From: Rhodosporidiobolus odoratus
Lineage: Eukaryota; Basidiomycota; Microbotryomycetes; Sporidiobolales; Sporidiobolaceae
Length of the DNA stretch: 64,000 bases
NCBI GenBank assembly: GCA_034387635.1
Contig: JAOANU010000006.1
Coordinates: forward strand, 992,001-1,056,000
Direction of reading: 5' to 3'
The notes below the pieces were generated by a model, which was not told the origin of the DNA, searched no databases, and worked only from the letters and a program-made list of their open reading frames with translations. The position numbers and the translations under genes were made by a program. Numbering within the stretch: position 1 is the stretch's first letter; every line of letters begins with the position of its first letter. Shown piece by piece: positions 13,236 through 31,012 of the stretch.

Positions 13236-14487
13236 GATCGGGAGGGTAGTAGGCTTGGTAGGGCGTGGGGGCGATGCGAGAGAGGAGTGAGGTAAAGAGG
13301 AAAGAGGAAGAAGAGCAGGATTTGTCGTCCCGAGTTTTGAAGGCAGATCGGTCCCGTGAGAGTCGCGTCATCTAGCCGTATCAGGTATTCGATGGCAGAA
13401 TCGTCGTACGAGCCGAGAAAGAGGGCCTCAAGTTGAAGGTCGTTCGAGTGGACCAGTCGAGAAGTTAACTCGGAAGGGCAAGTGGGGGTTGATTACTGAG
13501 ACCTGTTCTGACGATCCGAAGGTCCGATCGGACTGTTCCTCTATCAGCTGACGGGCGATACAGTATCCCGCTTACCAGACCTACTCAAAGCGTGACCCAA
13601 GCATGCGTAGGTACCAATCGCTGACAAGAGGCAAGCGGGCGGAAGCAAGTCAGGGTGATGCGCCATCAATCGCCCAGGTACCCTCAGCCGAGCCTAATGC
13701 TGTAAACAGGTTCTCTGCGTGCACCGCCAGCGACTTCGCGCTCCAACCCAGCTGAGCACGGCAAGGCGAGGGGGTGAGCGGAAAGTCGGTGTCGAGCCCA
13801 TACCGTCCGACCGGCTTGGGCCCATCTGCTTCTGCTCATGAGTCGCTCAATCACCGCACAGGTAGCATGGCTATATCGCTTGGCGGTGGAGATGCTGAGG
13901 TGACGTTGTTTGGAAAGGGAGCGATTGGGCGGTGCGCTTGAGGAGCGGATAGAAGTGGCGCGGCGGTTGAGGTCGCAAGTTGCTTGGTACGAAGAGCAGG
14001 ACATAGCAGCTCAGTGCGTCACGCAGGCGGTATCGAGGGAGGTGAATGCCGGGCAAAACTTGACCGGTCGAAGCAGAAGTTTTTCCTCTCCGGCTCCTCC
14101 TGTCCCGCACGCCTTCAGGCTAGCTTGAGCCAGTTCTTAAGCTTGTGATGCCGCTTCCTTGTTCAATGCCGTGTGACTGACAGCTTGTGCTGATTCACGA
14201 CTGCTACTCCCGACGCGGCCTGCCATCCGCTTCGTCAGCTCCTCTTCGGCCGGCTCGCGGATCGAACCTCGCGGCTCATTCGCACACCTCCCTACTCGAG
14301 TGTTGCTTAAAGACCTTCTGTTTGCTCGCATTCGTCACAGCTATACGCAGAACGGCCTTGCATCTCAGCCGCCGCTCACCTTGCCAGATTCTTCCTCGTC
14401 AAGACTCATCTCTCCGAGTTTGACAAGCTTCGCTCGCGCATCGCAGCTTCCGGAAGCTACCGGTCAACGCGGAGCCCAACAATCAAG
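13236..14487. other. Intergenic region between two divergent genes
   Basis: About 1.25 kb separating the ferritin-like gene (minus) from the ABC transporter (plus), the largest gene-free stretch in the left half. It presumably carries both promoters. Only short unrelated frames are present; I recognise no gene, tRNA or transposon remnant. Confidence 0.6.
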
Positions 14488-14547
14488 GTGCGTAGCGCAG
14501 CTCCAGGGAACAATCAGAACAAAGAGAGCTGACCGGATTGTTCGCAG
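14488..14547 (+). other. Probable 5'UTR intron of the ABC transporter
   Basis: Sixty-nucleotide intron pattern: GTGCGT donor, GCTGACC branch-like site 17 nt before the end and a TTCGCAG acceptor. It lies 60 bp upstream of the ATG at 14608 on the same strand, so it would be removed from the leader. Predicted from sequence only. Confidence 0.6.
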
Positions 14548-14607
14548 ACTCGCCGGACTTTTTGACCTCCACTTCCGACCGCTCGCAGCACTTCTCCCCA
14601 TTACGAT

Positions 14608-21049
<6,442 letters not shown>

Positions 21050-21920
21050 GAGCAGTGTTGCGGAACGCTTACATTTCTTCCTTCTTTCCCCGGTCTCTTC
21101 TTCCTTACCGCTTCTTCTCTGCCACCTTCTCGCATATACTTGTTTGTTGTTCTGACCTGGCTTGTATATTTGCATGCGGGATCTGCAATGCTTGGCCTCC
21201 TTGAAACCGAGCGAACGTACAGCTGGAAGCTTCCATGAGCATTCAACCTTTGCAGCTCCGGTCTTCCTCTCGAGCACTGCCTTCGGAGCGAGGCTCGCTG
21301 CAGATGCTTCTAGGGCTGATCTGACTGCGCCAGTCACGCAGTAGCGAGGCTCAGGGCATAGCAACAGAACAAGCTCAGAATCAAGCAAGCTGTCGAATTG
21401 AGAAGGTCATACTCGCTTCGTCTACAGGCTTCGAAGGTCCCCAGCATAGCAGTGTAGAAGAGGAAGTTTCAGATGAATGGATTGATGGGAAGGAGGTGGG
21501 AGAGTGCGGGGAGGCTGATCTTGATGCGGTATAGAAGTAAGTACCATTGAAAGGCTACAAGCTATCGGGGGAAAGATTCGCTCGGGTGCGTTTTTCTCTT
21601 ACACGTCTAGTCTGTCCCTTGCCGTCTCGCAATACTAGTCTGACCGCCTGCTCACTAGGTCCTAGCTGCCATCAGGACGTTTGATGCTGTTGCGCTCTCT
21701 ATCCTGTAGTACCTGCCCTGCGACTCTGAGTCGTCTTATGAGCTCGACATCCTGGAGCACCTATCTTTCCCCAGCACCAGTACGCTGGCTCGCAAGCAAC
21801 TTGGTCTGGACGGGCGATGTGTCCAGCCCTTATTAGGTACTGTACCACTCAGTACTGAGTGGCTAGCGGTGCTATGTGAGAAATGGGAAGAATGGGATGG
21901 GAAAGGTGCAGGAGTAAGAC
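21050..21920. other. Intergenic region
   Basis: 3' flank of the ABC transporter and upstream region of the small gene at 21921. No supported gene; a 230-codon minus-strand frame here overlaps the transporter's last exons and looks like a shadow. Confidence 0.55.
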
Positions 21921-22304
21921 ATGGTACATTTGGCAAATGGCGTGAGTTCAGTCTCATGTAGCACCCCTATTTGCCTCAAACTCCTGCTGACGTCGTCGAG
22001 TGTGTAGGCCGTGGGTCCCCTCCACTATCAGCACTTCGCTCACCTCGCCCTTTCGCCTGTCGCCTTTATCACATCCCCGCCCTCTTCAGACTCTTCCGCT
22101 TCTTCCACTTCGACCCACCGGCTAGCCCTTTCTGCATCCTCCTTCGCGCAAGCCCTGCAGCTCGACCCGCTCGACCTACCGGGCTCGACCACCTTTGACG
22201 AACCGCTCGCACCGTCAAGGGAAGAGCAGCGGAATCTGATAGCGCCAGAAGCGACCACTGGAAGGAGCTGGGATCCAATTAAGGTCGACGATTTTGCGGT
22301 ATGA
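21921..22304 (+). CDS. Small unrecognised two-exon gene
   Basis: I do not recognise the product. Exon 1 (21921-21941) encodes MVHLANG; an in-frame TAA two codons upstream makes this ATG the first possible start. The intron 21942-22007 is a good consensus (GTGAGT donor, GCTGAC branch, GTGTAG acceptor, 66 nt). Exon 2 (22008-22304) continues in frame with AVGPLHYQHFAHLALSP, then a Ser/Thr-rich stretch, and ends WDPIKVDDFAV. The product is about 106 aa, without an obvious signal peptide or membrane segment. Evidence for coding is the intact frame across a consensus intron and GC-rich third positions; there is no homology I can name. A further 3' intron (GTATGA at the stop) is possible. Confidence 0.5.
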
Positions 22305-22636
22305 AGGCTCCTTGAGCAGTTGACGGCATGCAAGAAGGTACGCACGCTGTTCCTTCTTTTTTTCATTCTAGACCTCGTACTCCCCTCTCTCTATCATAGT
22401 GCTGCAAGGCTGCTTTAGTGCGCACCACGAACGGCGTTGTTGGCCAGAAGTGTAGAGAAGTCGCATCACTGACCGTCTTTCACTGTGCAGCTTGCGCCGT
22501 CATTCGAAGCGGCCGTCAATGTTGTTGTTCCCTCGTTAACCCATATAGTACCGTCAGAGCGGATATCACTGAAGGACGCTTACGAGAGGCTGAAGGAGGC
22601 GTAGGGGGATCGGATCTAGACTGCGTTCATGGATGT

Positions 22637-22671
<35 letters not shown>

Positions 22672-23081
22672 CAGTTCGGGCGCATTTCGCTCATGGGCAG
22701 AGCTCAAGACAGACGCACCCAAGGGTTATGGGGGAAACCACAGGTACAGACTATGTTGCCTTTCCTGATTCTCTCTTCCGCCCTACAAAGCTTCATCTAC
22801 AGAACAATTTGGTGAGGTGAACGGGGCACAGCGGCGGTCTTCGTACAGGAGACGGATGCCGAAGCTGGGTCGGGCAACGCAGTAAACTCCGACTGAGCAA
22901 TGGATATGCTGCACACGAGTCGGCGTAAGGGATCAACCTGCCAATCGGCATTGTTGGGGCGCGATCTTGGGCCGAGGAGAGTCGGAGAAAAGGGCAGGGA
23001 CACAACAAGGTTTAGCAAGTACACCCAGAAACCAACTCCCCCATCCGACAAGTAACCTTCTACCCTCCTCAGCCAAGCCGC
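22305..23081. other. Intergenic region with a T10-C-G25 tract
   Basis: Gap between the small gene (plus) and the 3' end of TAD2 (minus). Apart from the homopolymer run listed separately I see nothing I can support. Confidence 0.55.
22636..22671 (+). repeat. Homopolymer T10 followed by G25
   Basis: Ten T, one C, then 25 consecutive G (22647-22671). It is the longest homopolymer in the window and a strong G-quadruplex candidate on the plus strand. Exact length may be affected by sequencing or assembly. Confidence 0.9.
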
Positions 23082-24227
23082 TCAAGCCTCCGCCCCCGAC
23101 TCCATCAGCACAGGCGTAGCCGGGCTCCCCAGCGCGGCAAGCGAAGCTGTTGAGGACGACAGCGAATCGGTACCTGTTGCTGCGGTGGACGAAGGACGTG
23201 TAGGAGGGGTGGCGGGGGTCGTAGGGGTTGAAGAGCGAGAGCCGGAGGGTGATGGGGGGACTTCGAGGAAGCCGGTCTTGAGGACTCGGTTTGACTTCTT
23301 CTTCGGCTTCGGGGCTGTCACCAGTATCTCGGTCAGTACCAGGTAGCTCTCGAGAATCGCGAGACTCGTGAGCGGGAAAGTGCGGGTCGGGAAGGAGGGC
23401 AAAGCAGCTGTGCGTGAGCGAAAGGAAAAAGGCTACTTACCAGAGGTGTTCTCGGAAATGTAGAAGCGCCGCAGTGCCATAATTGCTTCTTCTCGTCGAT
23501 AGCCACCGACCGCGATGTAGGGCGGAGCATACAGAAGGCGGTCACTGCAAGAGCATGAGGCGGAGAGGTGGGCAACAATGTTAGCGACAGGCAAGGCAAC
23601 GTACCCGATGCCAGCAGAGCTATGATGTGGGCATGCGCGAGGGTGGAGGAGAATGGCGGCTTACTCGGCGTGAATGGACCGAACCCCTCCGCACCCGCCA
23701 AAGCGATCATTCGCACACCCATATACCACCTTGTAAATTCCGACCTGTCTCATGGCGCTCGCACACATGATGCACGGCTCGACCGTCACATACAGAGTCA
23801 CCCCAACCAAAGGTGTCTGCCAGACTCTCCGCTTCTTCTGGCCGGTGAGTTTGCAGATCTCGGGCGGGTTGGCTTCTTCGACGTCGGGCAATTGCGGGGT
23901 ATAGGGCCGAGCGAGTTGAGGCGTGAGAGAATGAGAACGGTCGGGAAGGAGGTGACGAAGGGCATCGAATTCAGCGTGCAGAGTTGCGTTGCGACCTTCG
24001 TTGGTGCGATTTCGGCCGCGGGCGATGATCTTGTTGTTGTATACGAGGACGCAGCCGACAGGGATCTCCTTTGCATGAAGCGCTTCCTCCGCCTGTGTGC
24101 GCTGAGGTGAGCTGAGAAGAGGATTTCTGGAGAATGAAACGGACTGACCATGATGACCGCTTCGTCCATGAAGGCCAAATCCTGATCCGTCTGCTCCTCC
24201 GGCGGGATCATTGTATTGTTTGGCATG
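23082..24227 (-). CDS. TAD2: tRNA-specific adenosine-34 deaminase catalytic subunit
   Basis: Catalytic subunit of the Tad2-Tad3 heterodimer (ADAT2) that converts A34 to inosine in the anticodon of several tRNAs. Start MPNNTMIPPEEQ at 24227. The first intron 24148-24093 joins DEAVIM to AEEALHAKEIPVGC. The zinc-site motifs of the cytidine/deoxycytidylate deaminase fold are intact: LHAEFDAL (proton-shuttling Glu) and VEPCIMCASAM (two Cys ligands). A Pro-rich insertion of about 45 residues lies between them. The fold continues YKVVYGCANDRFGGCG, then across introns PPYIAVGGYRREEAIMALR. A C-terminal Ser/Pro/Thr-rich exon ends LMESGAEA at 23082. It is divergent from ICP55 with only 119 bp between the two ATGs. 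Confidence 0.93.
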
Positions 24228-24346
24228 GTCACAGCAGCAGCAGAGCGAGCGAGGCAAGTACAGCCAAGGAAAAGAGATGAAACTCGAAACTCAGCAAGTT
24301 GGACAAGGCTACAAACACTGTATACAAGGTCGTACCGACTCATACG
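24228..24346. promoter_or_regulatory. Shared divergent promoter of TAD2 and ICP55-like gene
   Basis: 119 bp separate the two start codons on opposite strands, so both promoters must lie here or overlap the genes. No specific element recognised; contains CAG repeats (24234-24244). Confidence 0.6.
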
Positions 24347-26600
24347 ATGCCGAGACTCCTGACCGGCTCGCTCCGTTCCCCGCCATGTACTTCACGCACC
24401 GTCTGCCGCTTTCCACACCTCCGACCACTCTTCTCTGCTTCTTCACCTTCTCAACCTCGACGATCTTATGCATCTGCCGTGCCTTTACCGCTATCACATC
24501 CACCTCCATCGTCATACGCGTCTGGACCGACGAAGAGCTACGGGCAACCTCTTCCGTCGACCCACCCTCACCTTCTCGCCCACGGCGAACTGACTCCTGG
24601 CATACAAGCGAAGGAGTACGAGCAAAGGCGGAGGAAGCTCATGGAGAATCTAGAAGATGGGGCGACCGTCGTGATCGCAGGAGGAAAGACAGTTTACATG
24701 AGCCAGAACATCTTGTGCGATTTTTTCTCTTTTCATCCCTTGGCCTGGCCTGCATCGGCGCTTACTGTCAATCCACCCTACAGCTATCGCTTCCGACAAC
24801 GCTCCAACTTCTGGTACTTGACAGGCTTCGAGGAACCGGATTCTGCTCTCATTTTGCGTTCGTTCACGCCTTTGTTTCCCCAATGAGGAACGGCTCCAAT
24901 TCACCTTTGCCTGGACTAGTGCAGAGAAAGACTCCTCCTCGGAAGGCTACCGCATGACCATGTTCGTACAGCCGAAAGATAGCTACGACGAGCTGTGGAA
25001 TGGTCCGCGAAGCGGGATCGAAGGAGCTGTCGAGATCTTCGGGGCGGACGACGTGCGTAGTCCTTTCGTCCCGAACGCCCAGGAGCCGCTCCTTTCGACA
25101 CAAGTGCCCGTGATTAAGCTGTGGACACATACTCAACCTCCCGATACGCAGGCTGTCGACTCCAATTACTTCGCCTCCCGCCTTCGCTCGATCCTTTCCA
25201 CCTCGTCCGGACCCGTCTACATCGACCTCCCTTCCCACACTCCGACGTCCGTCGCCCGTGGCTCATCTCGTCGATCGCCCTCCCGATCCTTCCTCTCCTA
25301 CCTCACCTCTTCACCTACATCGAAAAGTGAAGCCGATGAGGTGCTGGACATGCTGAGCAAGCGGGATGTGCGGAGCACTGAGAAGGAAGTTGAGCGGCTG
25401 AGATTGATCAAGAGTGATGCTGAGGTGGCGGTTATGAGGAGGGCAGCGGATATCAGCTGTGCTGCCCATTCCAAGGTGCGCTTTGATGGCTCCTTTGTCT
25501 CACCTTCCTGCTTCTGTGTTGCCTCTACTCCTTTTCCATACCCCAGCGCGAAGAATTCACGCTGCTCTCGCTCACACCGACGCGTTCCCAGGTCATGCGC
25601 CTCGCCAAGCCCGGCATCACCGAATCAGCCCTTGTTTCCCACTTCGAACACCACTGCTCGCTCGCGGGATCACCCCGACCCGCCTACGTACCTGTGTGCG
25701 CTTCTGGAAAGCAAGCGCTCACGATACACTATGTTGAAAACAACCGGCCTTGTAAAGAGGGTGAGATGGTCTTGCTGGACGCGGGCTGCGAATATGGAGG
25801 CTACGCGAGCGATGTTACCCGTGCGTCTACTACGTTGTCCTGTTTGAATTCAGTGGGCTATGGCTCTAATCTCTCCCGTGCGCAGGAACATTCCCCGTCT
25901 CGTCCAGCTTCACCTCCGCCCAAAGAGACCTCTACGAAGCCGTCCTCCGCGTCCTCAAACACACCTCCTCCTACTGCACCGCCTCGAACTCCCTCTCCCT
26001 CGAAGACCTTCACCGAATCTCGGTCGAAGCGACTCGGGCAGAGCTGCGAGATCTAGGATTTCATGGTATGAGGGCCGGGGATCTGGAGAGGGTGCTCTAT
26101 CCTCATTTTGTGAGTCATCCGTTGGGCGTGGACTTGCATGATACGAGGAGCTTTGGAAGGGAGGAGAAGTGCGTCTTCTTTCGCTCGACAACTGGATGGG
26201 TGGATCAGCTGCAGACTGACCTTCGCAATCCCCTCCTTTTCTCTTTTCTTCCGCCATGCTGTCACCAACCGCAGAATCAAGGCAGGGATGGTCATTGTGC
26301 GTCTCTCCATCTTGATTCGACCGTAGTGATAACACGCGTTGCAGCTGCTAACAACGCTTCGACTCTTCTTCCCTCTTTTCCCCCTCAACCTCTTCCGGTC
26401 CACAGACCATTGAACCCGGTCTCTACGTCCCTCCCCATCCCAACTTTCCCAAAGCCTTTCACAACCAGGTCGTCCGCCTCGAAGACGAGGTGCACGTGCA
26501 GGAGGAGGATTATGTCGTGCTCAGCGTCGACGCGCCCAAGGAGGTTGCGGATGTTGAGGCTGTCTGTAGGGGATGGAGGGACGAGGCGGGGGAAGCATGA
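24347..26600 (+). CDS. ICP55: Mitochondrial Xaa-Pro aminopeptidase (Icp55/XPNPEP3-like)
   Basis: M24 metallopeptidase that trims one residue from mitochondrial proteins after presequence cleavage (Icp55 role). Start MPRLLTGSLRSPPCTSR at 24347; the Arg/Ser-rich, acid-poor N-terminus fits a mitochondrial presequence. The aminopeptidase-P N-terminal domain shows ELTPGIQAKEYEQRRR and FRQRSNFWYLTGFEEPDSAL, a hallmark of this subfamily. The pita-bread catalytic domain has the five metal ligands: Asp in LLDAGCEYGGYASDVTR (two Asp), His in SHPLGVDLHD, Glu in TIEPGLYVP and Glu in VRLEDEVHV. Introns interrupt it around 24.72, 24.87, 25.48, 25.82, 26.17 and 26.3 kb. It ends WRDEAGEA at 26600. Cytosolic or nuclear isoforms cannot be excluded. 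Confidence 0.9.
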
Positions 26601-26945
26601 GGCCGGCGTGCAGGGTGTACATAGACAGATTGGCTGGTAGACTGCAGCGTCGACTGCTGCCCAATCTGTGTTAGCCTCGCCAGTTGCCCTGTTCTTGATG
26701 CTCTGCCTGATCCTATCTTTGCTTTTTTCTCGCATGAAAGCTGCGGTTTTCCGATGACTCCTCTGCGCAGCAGTGCAGGATTGACGGGATCAGCGTCAGA
26801 AAAAGGCCAGAGGTGGAAAATTTGATCGGATGCTGTCATCGCAAGGGCCGAAGCGGATTTTGATTCCCCCACCTCGACGTTTCTCTTCTCTCTCTTCACT
26901 CTCAGCACTTTTGCACAAGCCTAGTACTCTATACTCATACACACC
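26601..26945 (+). other. Intergenic/promoter region of the LEA-like gene
   Basis: 345 bp containing the ICP55 3' flank and the pyrimidine-rich leader (about 26880-26945) of the LEA-like gene. No gene recognised. Confidence 0.6.
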
Positions 26946-27798
26946 ATGTCTTCCTCCTCTGAATCCATCTCCAACAAGGTTGGCAATGCCACCCACGGTA
27001 CTGTCGGTGACGAGACCCTCATCCATCAAGCTACCACCCTCGCCTCCCACTCGCTCGACTACGCTAAGGGTCTCGTCGGCCAAGGCAAGGACTCTGGTGC
27101 CGACACCACTCGCGATGCCAAGGAGGGCAAGCACGGCGCGGAGGGAAGCCACACCTTGGGTGAACTCATCAACGAGGGTCGTGACTTGACTGCCAACGTT
27201 CTCCACGCTGCGAGGGAGTGAGTCTTCTCCTCTCCTTCGTTTGACCCTCTCCCGGCGAGCACAATGATTCTGACCTTGCTGTGCCCCTGTTCCTCCTCTT
27301 TTCCTCTTCTCCGCCTTCTTTTCTGCCGCTCTCTCCCCTCGCAGCGTCATCGGAACCAAGACCGAAGAAGCTCAACAAGCCGCTGCCGACGCTCAGCGCT
27401 CCGCCGACTCGCAACAGGCCCAGGGCTACGTCGCCAAGGCGCGCGACCTCGCCGCTGGTGCGCTCGGTACCATCGAGGGTTACGTCGCTGCTGGTCAGAA
27501 GAAGGCGGAGGAGGCTAGAGGTGACCTCAAGAAGCAGGCGGATCAGGCGGCGGTGGACTTGAACAAGAAGGTTGAGGAGAGCAAGTCGCAGGCGGTTGTG
27601 CGTTTTCTGCTCTTTTCCACCTCGCTATCTTTCCTTCTCTCCCATGCTCTCGTTTCTTATCCGTTCAGATTCTTACCCTTTGCGACCTTTTAGGACGCCA
27701 AGACCTCCGCCGATGGGTACGCCGCTTCGGTCAAGGCTAACGCTGGCGAGACCACCTCCCAAGTCGGCTCCGCCCTCGAGAGGCAGCTCAACAAGTAA
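26946..27798 (+). CDS. LEA-like amphipathic helical protein
   Basis: About 210-aa hydrophilic, Cys- and Trp-free protein rich in Ala, Lys, Gln, Asp and Glu. Start MSSSSESISNKVGNATHG at 26946. Three exons: introns 27218-27344 (GTGAGT donor, CGCAG acceptor) and 27598-27693 (GTGCGT donor, TTTTAG acceptor). Eleven-residue-like amphipathic repeats such as KTEEAQQAAADAQRSAD and KKAEEARGDLKKQADQAA predict long helices, as in group 3 LEA or perilipin-like surface-binding proteins. It ends SALERQLNK at 27798. By analogy it would protect membranes or proteins during desiccation or stress, or coat lipid droplets; the sequence does not decide between these. No signal peptide or membrane segment. Confidence 0.8.
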
Positions 27799-28281
27799 AC
27801 GCACCCTTACTCCTTCGTCTCGGTTGTACTCTGTGTCATCGTTTTCCATGTAGCATTCTATACCCCTTGATCAATTTTGACGTACAGAAGTACCGCAATT
27901 AAACAAGCAGTTCGACATATCCTCTCTCGTCGTCTCTTTCGCGAGAGCATTCTGGTTTCTTCGCGGGTACTGGAATGTGCTCTTGCCAGCTACATCTGAC
28001 ACAAGTGCTACCTGGCTGAACTGCCGCTTCGAGACGATCTCTTCTATTTCACGCAGGGAGCCAGCGAAGTAAAAACAAGGCTTTTTTTTTTCCGTGAATA
28101 GCCCCGCATTACCGCCTTTCCGCCTTCTACTTGCTCTATACTGCCAGAGCTACATCTCCGTCCCTCTGTCTTGCATTTGCCGCCTCATGTACTCCGCAAA
28201 CTTGGGCGAAGCGAGAGCGCTCGTCAAGTCGAGATCCCGGTTCCTCGAAGTCGACCGTGACACCCATGATGCGACACTGCT
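27799..28281. other. Intergenic region
   Basis: 3' flank of the LEA-like gene and of the F-box pseudogene (convergent). Contains a T-run near 28083-28091. No gene recognised. Confidence 0.55.
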
Positions 28282-29260
28282 TCAAAACCAACTATTGAGA
28301 CCTTCGTCATCGCGAGACTGAGAGGAAGGCTCAGCAGCCATTGGCAGGAGGAGGTAACGGAGCTTGACGGAGGCTGGATCAAGGGGGAGCAGTTCTGGAA
28401 GCAGACGCTGGACGTGCTTTGTCGTCACGCCTTCGTAGTTGAACACGGATCGAAGAAGTAAGTGAAGATAATTGGCGAGCAGAAGCGGTAGGCGGCTTTG
28501 AAGGACGTCGATCCAATCCGTATCCCAGAGTGCCTTTTTCTGCGTTGTTGGGTCGAGGCTGAGATGCTGCTCGTCTCGACAGGACACGGTGAGCGTCTTG
28601 ACTTGCCTTGAGAGCCCCTTGCTGAGCCGCGGGATGGGAAGGACACGCCGGGGAGAGACCGCCTCGAAGTAGGCAAGGTCGACGAGGCAAGGAAAGGTGT
28701 CGGGACTCAGGAGTGTGGTCTACGTCGAGGATGTACATGATATCCTACTGAACGACAGGAAGGGAAAAGAGCATGCCAGAGAAGCGGACGTCGTAGCAGG
28801 TCAGGCGATGGAGGTCTTTTCGGAGAAGTCAGATTGTTTCAGCCACAAAAACCGGCAAGGAGCAGAGCTCCCGTGGCAATCCTGCGAGGCAACTCAGGTC
28901 CAAGCCCCCCAGTGACATATCGGACAAACGCAAGTCGTACAGGGTATGGCAGGAACTGAAAAAGGACGGGAAACGCCGACGACCGGGGACGATAGAGAAG
29001 CCATCTGTCCATAGGAGTCCGTAGCGTCCAGCCAGTGATTCGGACGACCTCCTCGATCTCCGAGCGTCTAGGGAGTCCATGGCGAGTTTAAGCCGCGGCT
29101 CTTCTCCGATGAGAGGTTGCGCGATCCCATTCAATCTGTTCGATGTCGCAGAGAGCGCTTTTGTGGCCTCGTCAATGCCTGTGATGAATTTAGTAAGAGG
29201 ATGAGGGCGGGTGAGGCGACAGATGCGTATGATGAGTTGGTCGGGAAGAGGGAGAAGCAT
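28282..29260 (-). pseudogene. Decayed F-box/LRR-type gene
   Basis: From ATG 29260 the frame opens MLLPLPDQLIIRICRL and continues ALSATSNRLNGIAQPLIGEE, a good F-box (an SCF ubiquitin-ligase adaptor module). It runs into a leucine-rich part (LYDLRLSDMSLGGLDLS). The same frame then meets TGA after VFVAET-Ile, resumes LLRKDLHRLTCYDVRFSG, and meets TAG after SLPVVQ. After DIMYILDVDHT coding character shifts by one base into the frame reading FPCLVDLAYFEAVSPRR. That frame stays open to the stop at 28282. Two in-frame stops plus one frameshift with no consensus introns to remove them indicate a pseudogene. An unrecognised splicing pattern is the alternative. Confidence 0.7.
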
Positions 29261-29799
29261 AGTAGTGAGATTGAGCGAGAGACTGCAGAGGAGGGCAAGA
29301 TAAGGGGTGTGCGCGAGGGCGGTGGGTAAACGGGAGGCGTGTTGGAAGGCTTGCAGCTTGACGGCAGGTTGTGTAGTCCAGCAGCGGGCGGTACGACGCG
29401 GGTGGCAGGAGGTTGACCTCGATCGAATCAAGAGCAGTCGAAGTGGCTCCATTGCTCCTCATAGGCAGTCGCAAGCTCTTCGTAACGGGTCAGCAATTAT
29501 CGCTGTACGAGGTTCCGCAGTCTCAACAATCTCCACCGCCTTCGCGACCGACTTCGCCTCAAGTTTCTCGTCCTCCTCGAAAACACTCAAGTACAGTCGT
29601 CCCATCTCCGCAAAGGTCTAAAAGGGTGCGTACAGTTCACGCGCGATTCTCAGAGGAGAAGCGCGCTCATGCAACTTGGCCCAGGTCTCCGCGAAACGGG
29701 TTTTCTTGTCCTGTTTTCCCCGTCTTCTTCTACCATCACACGTCCGCCTGTTCCCCAAACCCCTTGACCCCATAGCCAACAAGTCGTCCCACCATACAC
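29261..29799. other. Gap with short coding-like fragments
   Basis: Between two F-box loci. On the minus strand short frames look coding (for example MGRLYLSVFEEDEKLEAK near 29.6 kb and RYEELATAYEEQW near 29.5 kb), but they are out of frame with each other and broken by stops. They may be the eroded 5' part of the F-box pseudogene or of another gene. No intact gene. Confidence 0.4.
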
Positions 29800-31012
29800 A
29801 TGGTCCTCTCAAAGCTACCCTCGGAGCTCGTCCTCCACATTCTCAACCTCCTTGCACCCGTCGAATACGACCAGGCCAGCCATCGAAACCGGCAGGACGA
29901 TCTCCTGAGCTGTTGCCAAGTGAATCGACGGCTCCGAAACCTCGCACAACCGCTACTCTGGGGTGTCATACTCCTCACACACGAGTGGCAGAGTACTGCG
30001 CTGGCCAACGCGGTCGCCGCCAATCCTTCGTTGGTTCAGCACGCTCGGGTTGTTCGAGGGGAGCTGGAGCCGGGAGCGCTTACGACTCGCGGTATCATTG
30101 CGGCAGCGGCTCACATCGCTGAACATGTGAAGGAGTTCCAAATGTTTGCGCCGAAAGCACACTCGGATATTGGTGAAGACTTTTTCGAGGTTTTCCCGAG
30201 TGAGCTGGCGTTGCCGCCTTTGCCTCGACACGGAGTTGCTTACTGATGGAAGGACTGCAGATCTCGAACAAGCAGTCTTGATCGGGGCCGGAATAGAGAT
30301 CAGGGCCGGAACAGAATACCTTTTCGCCCGATCCTCTGCCACCCTCCCGAACCTCACCAGTCTATCTTTCTACGCCAGCCTAGTCGACTCCCACATCCTG
30401 GAGCGTCTCCTCTCTCCCAATCTGACACCGCAACTACGTGCCGTCTACCTTGGCGACATGTCCAACGAGAGTATCGACCCTTACCTACCCTTTCTCACGA
30501 ACGAAACACTTGCTCGCCTCGACATGGTCAGCTTCAATCTAGATGACAGCGACTTTTTTGACCTACAACTCTTGCAAGGTAACGTCACGGACACCCCGAT
30601 CGTACTCTCCACCTTCCTTCACCACTTCAGCCGCACCGACAGCAGCATATTCGACGAAATCAATCCGAAACACCTTCACATCGTCGCATTGCGCTCCACG
30701 GATCCCGAGGCCCAATCAGAACCCTCTTGCGTTGCCGATTACCCGAGAAACCTTTCCGTGCTCGAGGCCTTTGTCTCCCGAAGCAACAACCTCGTCTCTC
30801 TCACTCTCCCCTCCTTCTTTCACCCCGACCTTCCCATCCCTCATGAGCTAAAAGGCGATCGTACAACATTGCTCAAAGTATGTCAGCAAGAGGGTGTCGA
30901 GGTTCTGTGGGAGAGTGGGCCCGCGACCAAGGGGTTTCAGCTGAGCAGGCGGTTTTGGCGGTTCGCGAAGAGGTTGAAAGCGCAGCAGCGCGCGGGGAAA
31001 GGCGACGATTGA
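29800..31012 (+). CDS. F-box domain protein with leucine-rich tail
   Basis: Probable substrate adaptor of an SCF (Skp1-Cul1) ubiquitin ligase; target unknown. Start MVLSKLPSELVLHILNLL at 29800. The F-box continues DDLLSCCQVNRRLRNLAQPLLW (residues 5-60). One intron, 30200-30260, splits an Asn codon (phase 1) between FEVFP and LEQAVLIG. The rest is made of irregular leucine-rich segments (LPNLTSLSFYASLVD, LRAVYLGDMS, NETLARLDMVSFNLDD). It ends KRLKAQQRAGKGDD at 31012, about 383 aa. It is the only intact member among four F-box loci in this window. The region downstream carries a decayed F-box on the opposite strand overlapping its last codons. Confidence 0.8.
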
